NCBI GenBank assembly: GCA_903832475.1 | Contig: CAILBQ010000553.1 | Location: 1 to 8,364 of the forward strand | Reading direction: 5' to 3' | Source: an uncultured Acidobacteriota bacterium | GTDB lineage: Bacteria; Acidobacteriota; Terriglobia; Terriglobales; Acidobacteriaceae | DNA: 8,364 bases | Part shown: positions 1 through 4,514 of the stretch, in pieces | Layout of the letters: the number at the start of each line of letters is the position of its first letter | Numbering within the stretch: position 1 is the first letter of the stretch | Program-made: the position numbers and the translations under genes | The notes under the pieces: generated by a model | Seen by the model: the letters and a program-made list of their open reading frames with translations, nothing else | Database searches by the model: none | Told to the model about the DNA's origin: nothing

Positions 1-393
1 GCAGGTGATCCCGGAGGACGTGAGCCAGTCGCAGACTTCTGTGCCTTCCAGGTCGATGGCCCGGATCTGGTAGCCGCCACCGGGGAAGACGACGACGGCG
101 GCGCCGGTGTTGCTGGTTGTCGGCGAGTAAACCGTCAAGGTGGGTGTGGAGACATTGCCAAGGCGCATAAGGGGCTTGCCCGCGATGATGGCTGGCGGGG
201 CGCCGGGATCTTTGCCGGTATCGTGTTCCGCGCCCTTGACGGGAACGGCGTCGGGGATGGCGCCGGGCCAAATGGGCATCTCGGTGTGGCCGGGAGCGGG
301 CTGCCAGTCTTTCTGGGCGCGGCACGCAAGCGAGGAAAGCAGCAACATGCTGACTGTGGCGACGAGGACTGGCTGGCGAAGTTGCAGATGCAT
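1..393 (-). CDS. Exported alpha/beta hydrolase, acetyl-xylan-esterase-like (N-terminal part, cut by window edge)
   Basis: I translated this by hand on the minus strand: 131 uninterrupted codons run from the ATG at 393-391 to the left edge, with no stop. The start is supported by AAAGGGG seven bases upstream (about 401-407). Residues 1-26 look like a Sec signal peptide: a hydrophobic core (VLVATVSMLLLSSLA), then C-R-A before Q27, an A-x-A-like cleavage site. A Pro/Gly-rich linker with MPIWPG follows. A beta strand (AAVVVFPGGGYQ, 98-109) then carries the GGGY oxyanion-hole motif, and IDLEGTEVCDWL (113-124) follows. This order is typical of esterase/lipase proteins annotated as acetyl-xylan esterase or 'endo-1,4-beta-xylanase B-like'. 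The catalytic Ser, Asp and His should lie beyond the edge, so activity is not shown here. It is probably periplasmic and may remove acyl groups from plant or microbial glycans. It is transcribed divergently from the permease gene; the family call is fairly sure, the substrate is inference. Confidence 0.85.
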   Translation of the reverse strand, partial: MHLQLRQPVLVATVSMLLLSSLACRAQKDWQPAPGHTEMPIWPGAIPDAVPVKGAEHDTGKDPGAPPAIIAGKPLMRLGNVSTPTLTVYSPTTSNTGAAVVVFPGGGYQIRAIDLEGTEVCDWLTSSGITC

Positions 394-496
394 GGATATG
401 CCCCTTTGCGGTACGCCAGCGATGATCGCAGGGGGCGGGCGATGCGCGCAAACGATTTGGCAGACGAGGCGGGATTGCCCGGTGGAGTCAATCGGC

Positions 497-524
497 TTAC
501 CCGAGGTGCGGTCGGTGGTATATC
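497..524 (+). promoter_or_regulatory. Weak sigma-70-like promoter candidate for the permease gene
   Basis: TTACCC (497-502) and TATATC (519-524) are separated by 16 bases and lie 68 bases upstream of the permease start. Matches to consensus are 3 of 6 for the -35 and 4 of 6 for the -10. A palindrome begins at the next base (525). The spacer 394-591 is otherwise non-coding and serves two divergent genes. This is a pattern match only. Confidence 0.3.
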
Positions 525-539
525 TTGGCTTGCAGCCAA
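525..539. promoter_or_regulatory. Palindrome TTGGCT-TGC-AGCCAA, possible operator
   Basis: Perfect 6-base arms, TTGGCT (525-530) and AGCCAA (534-539), flank a 3-base centre. The element lies in the divergent spacer between the esterase and permease genes, directly after the candidate -10 and 53 bases before the permease ATG. That is where a repressor or regulator of both genes could bind. No regulator gene is in the window, and 6-base arms can occur by chance. Confidence 0.35.
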
Positions 540-591
540 CCATGCTCGCCGGGGCGCGTTCGAGACCGACTTTTCAACCTGAGGAGTTTTG

Positions 592-1827
592 ATGATCAAG
601 GTCCGATTGGGCTTGATGATGTTTCTGGAGTACTTCATCTGGGGAGCGTGGTATGTCACGTTGAACACCTGGTTGGCGAAGTCGCTGCATTTTTCAGGGA
701 CACAACTGGGGATCGCGGCGGGAGCGACAACGATTGGCGCGATGGTTTCGCCGTTTTTTGTGGGACTGGTGGCGGACCGGCTGTTTGCCACGCAGGGGCT
801 GCTGGCGGCAATGCATGGGCTGGGCGCGGTGCTGCTGTTCTTCGCTTCAAGGCAAACGACGTTCCCCTACTTTTACGCAATCATCCTGCTGTATTCGCTG
901 TGCTATATGCCGACAATGGCGCTGACGAATTCGCTGGCGTTTCGACAGATCGACGATCCGCAGGCGGAGTTCGGGCGCATCCGCGCGCTGGGGACAGCGG
1001 GATGGATCGCGGCCGGCTTCCTGATTGGCAACCTGCACATTGAAGCAACGGCTCTGCCGATGCAAATCGCCGCCGGGTGTTCGCTGCTGATGGCTATCTA
1101 CTGCCTGACGCTTCCGCACACGCCGCCGCTGGGAAGGACGAAGCAGGTTTCGCTAAGCTCGATCTTCCCCATCGAAGCGGTCAAGCTGCTGGCCAACCGC
1201 TCGACCGCGGTGTTTGCGATTGCTTCGTTTTTGATCTGCATACCGCTGCAGTTTTACTATGCGTTCACCAACCTGTTTTTGAACCAGGTGGGGGTGGACA
1301 ATGCGGCCAGCAAGATGGCGGGCGGGCAGATCTCCGAGCTGCTGTGCATGCTGGCGATCCCGTGGTTCTTTCGGCGGCTGGGCGTGAAGTACATGCTGGT
1401 TGCAGGCATGCTGGCATGGGTGGTTCGCTACGTCTTTTTTGCCTACGGCAATGCGGGAGCGGGGATGTGGATGCTGTGGGCAGGGATCCTGATGCATGGG
1501 ATCTGTTATGACTTCTTCTTCGTGACTGGGCAGATTTACATCGATCGCCGGGCTGACGTGAAGCTGCGCGCGGCGGCGCAGGGTCTGATGACGTTCCTTA
1601 CCTATGGCGCGGGAATGTTCGTCGGGTCATGGCTGTCGGGCGCGGTGGTGGAGCATAACTCGATGCCCGGGCTGGGGCAGAACGTGGTGTATCACTGGCG
1701 CGCGATCTGGCTGTTCCCGGCGATCATGTCGGCGGTGATCCTGGTGCTGTTTCTGATGACGTTCAACGATCGCAGCAAGGTGGTTGTGCGGCGGGATGAA
1801 GGGCTGGCAGCGGAGCCTGCTCTTTGA
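592..1827 (+). CDS. MFS permease of the nucleoside:H+ symporter (NupG/XapB-like) family
   Basis: A 411-residue, strongly hydrophobic protein with about 12 predicted membrane segments, close to the length of E. coli NupG (418). Family marks are the N-terminal MFLEYFIWGAWYVTL (about residues 10-24), the YMPT segment at 105-108, and FGRIRALGTAGW (127-138), which matches the R-x-x-G-T-x-G region of Nuc_H_symport proteins. TLPHTPP, the end of the sixth segment, also matches. I start at ATG 592 rather than TTG 589 because GAGGAG (581-586) is five bases before the ATG but only two before the TTG. It would sit in the inner membrane and import a small polar solute with protons. In sugar clusters of Bacteroidota, Acidobacteriota and Verrucomicrobiota, homologues often sit beside Gfo/Idh oxidoreductases and TIM-barrel isomerases. 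A sugar or keto-sugar substrate is therefore as likely as a nucleoside. It is probably co-transcribed with the next gene, ten bases downstream. Confidence 0.9.
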   Translation: MIKVRLGLMMFLEYFIWGAWYVTLNTWLAKSLHFSGTQLGIAAGATTIGAMVSPFFVGLVADRLFATQGLLAAMHGLGAVLLFFASRQTTFPYFYAIILLYSLCYMPTMALTNSLAFRQIDDPQAEFGRIRALGTAGWIAAGFLIGNLHIEATALPMQIAAGCSLLMAIYCLTLPHTPPLGRTKQVSLSSIFPIEAVKLLANRSTAVFAIASFLICIPLQFYYAFTNLFLNQVGVDNAASKMAGGQISELLCMLAIPWFFRRLGVKYMLVAGMLAWVVRYVFFAYGNAGAGMWMLWAGILMHGICYDFFFVTGQIYIDRRADVKLRAAAQGLMTFLTYGAGMFVGSWLSGAVVEHNSMPGLGQNVVYHWRAIWLFPAIMSAVILVLFLMTFNDRSKVVVRRDEGLAAEPAL

Positions 1828-1833
1828 AGGAGG
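1827..1833 (+). promoter_or_regulatory. Ribosome binding site AAGGAGG that fixes the GTG start at 1838
   Basis: AAGGAGG is a near-perfect anti-16S match. It begins at the last base of the permease stop codon (TGA 1825-1827) and ends four bases before GTG 1838. Earlier ATG codons in the same frame (1784, 1796) lie inside the permease gene and would put an unlikely extension in front of the twin-arginine signal. The overlap of stop codon and Shine-Dalgarno suggests translational coupling. Confidence 0.75.
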
Positions 1834-1837
1834 GGTC

Positions 1838-2770
1838 GTGGATACATTTTCGAGGCGGCGATTTGTGATGTCGGCGGGAGCTGCGGCTGCTGGGGCTGCG
1901 GTGATGCCGCGAATGAGCTGGGCCAGCCCGATGGGGCTGCCGATCGGGATTCAGCTCTACACCGTGGGCAAGCCGCTGGAGGACGATCCGGCAGGCACGC
2001 TGAAGCAGCTTGCCGCCATCGGCTATCGCGAGGTGGAGTCGGCGGGACCGCTGAAGAAAGCGACCGCGAAAGAACTGCGGGCGATGCTGGATGATGCGGG
2101 CTTGAAGTGCCCGAGCGCCCACCTGAGGCTGACGGAGCCGGAACTGGGCCCGCTGTTTGACGAAGCCAAGACGCTGGGCGCGACGTACGCAGTGAGCTCC
2201 GTGCTGCGCAGCTTTGATTTTTTGAAGCCGAAGCCAGGTGGGCCTCCGCCGGACATGGCGCATCTGCCGCCGCTGCCGCCAATGGGCCTGGACGGATTCA
2301 AGAAGACAGCCGAGCAGATGAACGAGGTCGGCAGGAAGGCCAAGGCCGCCGGCTTGCAGTACGCTTACCACAATCACAATTTCGAGTTCGAGAAGATGCC
2401 GGATGGCAGTCCGGGGTATGACGTGCTGGTGAAGGAGAGCGATCCGGAGCTGGTGAAGTTCGAGATCGATTGTGGCTGGATGGTCATTGCCGGGTATGAT
2501 CCGGTCGCGTATTTCACCAAGTATCCGGGGCGGTTTCGCATGCTGCACATCAAGGACTTTACGGCGCGGAAGCCGACGACCGACCTTATCGGGCCGGACC
2601 GTCCGTCGGGGCGCGACCTGGGCAAGGGATTTGTGGACTACCGGCCGATCTTTGCGGCCGGAAAAACGGCGGGCATCGAGCATATTTTTGTGGAGCAGGA
2701 GATGCCGTTTCCGGTCTCGCGCATGGAGTCGGCGAAGGTGGACTTTGCCTATCTGGAAAAGTTCAGTTGA
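1838..2770 (+). CDS. TAT-exported sugar phosphate isomerase/epimerase family protein (TIM barrel)
   Basis: With the GTG start the protein has 310 residues, usual for AP_endonuc_2/xylose-isomerase-like TIM barrels plus a signal. Residues 1-30 form a twin-arginine signal: TFSRRRFVMSAG, an Ala-rich hydrophobic stretch, then SWASP, with likely cleavage near A29. The mature barrel opens with GIQLYTVG (37-43 region). It contains YHNHNFEFE (177-185), EIDCGW (209-214), HIKDF (237-241) and FVEQE (284-288). His180, Asp211, His237 and Glu286 are the likely metal or substrate ligands by analogy with IolE/epimerase relatives; this is inferred, not proven. A TAT signal means a folded, metal-loaded enzyme is exported, so it probably acts on keto- or aldo-sugars in the periplasm. 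Despite the family name, phosphosugars would not be expected there. Such proteins also occur in 3-keto-glycoside clusters, where they can act as lyases or isomerases. It is the second gene of the permease operon; family certain, reaction unknown. Confidence 0.88.
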   Translation: MDTFSRRRFVMSAGAAAAGAAVMPRMSWASPMGLPIGIQLYTVGKPLEDDPAGTLKQLAAIGYREVESAGPLKKATAKELRAMLDDAGLKCPSAHLRLTEPELGPLFDEAKTLGATYAVSSVLRSFDFLKPKPGGPPPDMAHLPPLPPMGLDGFKKTAEQMNEVGRKAKAAGLQYAYHNHNFEFEKMPDGSPGYDVLVKESDPELVKFEIDCGWMVIAGYDPVAYFTKYPGRFRMLHIKDFTARKPTTDLIGPDRPSGRDLGKGFVDYRPIFAAGKTAGIEHIFVEQEMPFPVSRMESAKVDFAYLEKFS

Positions 2771-2772
2771 GC

Positions 2773-2819
2773 CACCTGCCGTGCGGGGCACCTGCCGTGC
2801 GGGGCACCTGCCGTGCGGG
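2773..2819. repeat. Three tandem copies of a 16-base GC-rich unit
   Basis: Unit CACCTGCCGTGCGGGG occurs at 2773-2788 and 2789-2804. At 2805-2819 there is a third copy in which 14 of 15 bases match (final C for G). It starts two bases after the isomerase stop codon. Each unit can fold into a small hairpin (CCTGC/GCGGG around CGT), and adjacent copies can pair in other ways (GTGC/GCAC). It does not encode a continuation of the protein. Confidence 0.9.
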
Positions 2820-2824
2820 CAGAC

Positions 2825-2837
2825 GCGGCTTCGCCGC
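2825..2837. other. Short GC hairpin GCGGC-TTC-GCCGC
   Basis: A perfect 5-base stem (2825-2829 with 2833-2837) closes a 3-base loop, 55 bases after the isomerase stop. No T-run follows (AAAGGCAGC), so it is not a classical intrinsic terminator. It could be a REP-like intergenic element or an mRNA 3' stabiliser. Confidence 0.55.
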
Positions 2838-2844
2838 AAAGGCA

Positions 2845-2888
2845 GCAGCCGATCATTCATTCATTCAGAATGACCAACAATCGGCTGC
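2845..2888. repeat. Compound inverted repeat: 9-base outer arms, 6-base inner arms
   Basis: GCAGCCGAT (2845-2853) is perfectly complementary to ATCGGCTGC (2880-2888). In the 26-base interval, TCATTC (2857-2862) pairs with GAATGA (2868-2873) around ATTCA, giving a two-level stem-loop. The interval also contains a CATT-type tetranucleotide run (2854-2867). Together with the upstream tandem repeat it fills most of the 188-base spacer 2771-2958, which has no convincing small gene. It may limit read-through from the permease/isomerase unit or be a REP-type element. Confidence 0.7.
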
Positions 2889-2923
2889 CGATGCACTCCG
2901 CGCCTTAAGACGGGTAGACAATC

Positions 2924-2941
2924 GAAAATGAGAACATTTTC
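2924..2941. promoter_or_regulatory. AT-rich inverted repeat GAAAATG-AGAA-CATTTTC before the oxidoreductase gene
   Basis: Perfect 7-base arms (2924-2930 and 2935-2941) flank a 4-base centre, ending 17 bases before ATG 2959 and just before the AAGGA/GAGGGG Shine-Dalgarno region (2944-2956). It could be an operator or a leader hairpin. I found no convincing -35/-10 pair here, so whether the downstream gene has its own promoter is unresolved. Confidence 0.45.
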
Positions 2942-2958
2942 ACAAGGAATGAGGGGAC

Positions 2959-4320
2959 ATGGTAAATCGCAGGAGTTTTTTGAAGTCCGCAGGCGTCACG
3001 GCGGGTGTGCTGGGCACGATCGGGTCGACGAAGCTGCATGCATTGAGCGCCTTGGCGGGGGATGGCGCGAAAGCTTTCTCGGCAAATGATCACATTCAAC
3101 TGGCCTTGATTGGCGCGGGCATTCAAGGGCAGGGGGATACGCGATCGGCGATCCAGGTGCCCGGTGTGAAGCTGGTGGCAGTCGCCGATTGCTACCAGGG
3201 CCGGCTGGACCATTGCAAGGAGATGTGGGGCAAGAAAGACGACCTTTTCACGACCAGAGACTACAACGAGATCTTGGCGCGCAAAGATGTGGACGCAGTG
3301 CTGATTGCGACGCCGGATCACTGGCACAAGCAGGCAGCGGTCGATGCCATGAAGGCGGGCAAAGACGTCTACTGCGAGAAGCCGATGATCCATCTCTATT
3401 CCGATGGACCGGAGATGATCGAGGCGGCCAAGTCGTCGGGACGGATCATTCAGATTGGCAGCCAGCGCGTGAGCTCGATCGTCTATGCGAAGGCCAAGGA
3501 GTTGCTGGCGGCGGGCGCGATCGGGCAATTGAACATGGTGACGGCGCGGTGGGACCGGAACTCGGCGATGGGCGCGTGGGATTACACGGTGCCTGCGGAT
3601 GCATCGCCTGAGACGTGCGACTGGCCGCGCTTTCTGGGCACGGCTCCGAAGATTGCGTGGAACCCGGAGCACTTCTTTCAGTGGAGGAAGTGGAAGGCGT
3701 ACGGGAGCGGAGTCGCCGGCGATTTGTTTGTTCACCTGTTCAGCGGAACGCACTTCATCACGGGGGCTCATGGGCCGACGCGGGCTGTGGCCAGCGGCGC
3801 ATTGCGGTTCTGGAAGGATGGCCGCGACGTGCCGGATGTGATGTTGGGGATCTTCGACTATCCGGAGGGATTCAACCTGAGCCTGCGGGTCAACTTCGTC
3901 AATGGCGGCGAAGACAACGAAGGGCTGCTGTTCACCGGTTCGGAAGGCACGATGGAGATCGACCGCAACACGGTGACCGTGAAGCGGGTGCCGCGTGAGA
4001 AGGGCCCTGGGCTGACCGTGGGCACGTTCACGGAGGCGATGCAGGACGAGCTGGAAGCGGCGTACAAGAAGAAGTATCCGAAGGAGCACAGCAAAGCACT
4101 GCCGCCGCTGAGCGAGGACGCGTATACGGCTCCGGAAGACTATAGCGACAGCTACGATCACTTCCAGAACTTCTTTAATTCGGTGCGGAGCCGGAAGCCG
4201 GTGGTGGAGGATGCGGTGTTTGGCTACCGGGCGGCGGGGGCGGCGCTGCTGGGCAACCTGAGCATCGAGAAGGACGCGGTAGTGCACTGGGATCCGGAGG
4301 CGATGAAGGTCGTCTCGTAG
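2959..4320 (+). CDS. TAT-exported Gfo/Idh/MocA family NAD(P)-dependent oxidoreductase
   Basis: A 453-residue protein with a twin-arginine signal, NRRSFLKSAG (3-12), followed by a hydrophobic segment and likely cleavage near residues 28-33. The Rossmann domain has LALIGAGIQGQG (48-59), the acidic end of the second strand at VAD77, IATPDHWH (116-123) and the hallmark EKP at 140-142. The C-terminal alpha/beta domain carries W-D-R-N, CDWPRFLG (220-227) and GDLFVH (254-259), with the substrate-site His259. The C-terminus, NFFNSVRSRKPVVEDAVFGYRAAGAALLGN, is typical of exported Acidobacteriota/Planctomycetota members. By analogy with Zymomonas glucose-fructose oxidoreductase, export folded with tightly bound NAD(P) is likely. 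The reaction would be reversible oxidation of a sugar hydroxyl, perhaps at C3, in the periplasm. The start is ATG 2959, with AAGGA at 2944-2948 or GAGGGG at 2951-2956 as Shine-Dalgarno. It follows the isomerase gene after 188 repeat-rich bases. Family certain, substrate unknown. Confidence 0.92.
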   Translation: MVNRRSFLKSAGVTAGVLGTIGSTKLHALSALAGDGAKAFSANDHIQLALIGAGIQGQGDTRSAIQVPGVKLVAVADCYQGRLDHCKEMWGKKDDLFTTRDYNEILARKDVDAVLIATPDHWHKQAAVDAMKAGKDVYCEKPMIHLYSDGPEMIEAAKSSGRIIQIGSQRVSSIVYAKAKELLAAGAIGQLNMVTARWDRNSAMGAWDYTVPADASPETCDWPRFLGTAPKIAWNPEHFFQWRKWKAYGSGVAGDLFVHLFSGTHFITGAHGPTRAVASGALRFWKDGRDVPDVMLGIFDYPEGFNLSLRVNFVNGGEDNEGLLFTGSEGTMEIDRNTVTVKRVPREKGPGLTVGTFTEAMQDELEAAYKKKYPKEHSKALPPLSEDAYTAPEDYSDSYDHFQNFFNSVRSRKPVVEDAVFGYRAAGAALLGNLSIEKDAVVHWDPEAMKVVS

Positions 4321-4341
4321 TTCCTCCAAGGCAACGATGTA

Positions 4342-4382
4342 AGACGGAGCGGCTTTCCATTCGTGGACGGCCGCTTCCGTCT
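4342..4382. terminator. Long stem-loop after the oxidoreductase gene, possible terminator
   Basis: AGACGGAGCGGC (4342-4353) pairs with GCCGCTTCCGTCT (4370-4382): 12 base pairs with one bulged T. The loop contains an inner stem TCCA/TGGA (4356-4359 with 4364-4367) capped by TTCG. It lies 21 bases after the stop at 4320. No T-run follows, so Rho-independent termination is not assured; it may instead be an RNA 3' end or a leader element of the next gene. Confidence 0.45.
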
Positions 4383-4398
4383 GTGGACGCAAAGATGC

Positions 4399-4514
4399 GG
4401 CGTCTTACGCGGATGTGATTGAAAGCATGGGCGGTGCGGTTGGAAGAGGACTTGCTACCTGGAATGGACTGGCTTGAGATAGGGGAGAGATAGCGATGTC
4501 GTACGGCGTCTTAC
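4399..4514 (+). repeat. Direct repeat GGCGTCTTAC (4399-4408 and 4505-4514)
   Basis: The same 10-mer appears in the leader and inside codons 4-7 of the permease gene. Both copies are complementary to GTAAGACG at 4339-4346, which is part of, or directly beside, the upstream stem-loop. The second copy pairs over nine bases (TGTAAGACG 4338-4346 with CGTCTTACA 4507-4515). The rest of spacer 4321-4495 shows no clear promoter. Confidence 0.5.

Noticed and set aside
140..592. Plus-strand open frames of 150 and 119 residues over the left region
   Set aside because: They overlap the minus-strand esterase, have no recognisable motif or good ribosome site, and run through the divergent promoter spacer.
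135..791. 218-residue minus-strand open frame spanning the esterase, spacer and permease start
   Set aside because: Wrong frame for the esterase, Ser/Pro/Arg-rich, and it crosses two genes and their promoter region.
1784..1837. 18-residue N-terminal extension of the isomerase from ATG 1784
   Set aside because: It lies inside the permease gene, has no ribosome site, and would bury the twin-arginine signal away from the N-terminus.
1763..2860. 365-residue minus-strand open frame antisense to the isomerase gene
   Set aside because: Arg-rich low-information translation without motifs; it crosses the intergenic tandem repeat, and the plus-strand TIM barrel explains the region.
2773..2888. CRISPR-like array in the repeat-rich spacer
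   Set aside because: The 16-base copies are directly adjacent with no spacers between them, and no cas gene is present.
2905..4392. Long 495-residue minus-strand open frame antisense to the TAT oxidoreductase
   Set aside because: Composition is Arg/Leu/His-rich with no recognisable domain; it is the usual shadow of a GC-rich gene, and the plus-strand frame has clear family motifs and a signal peptide.
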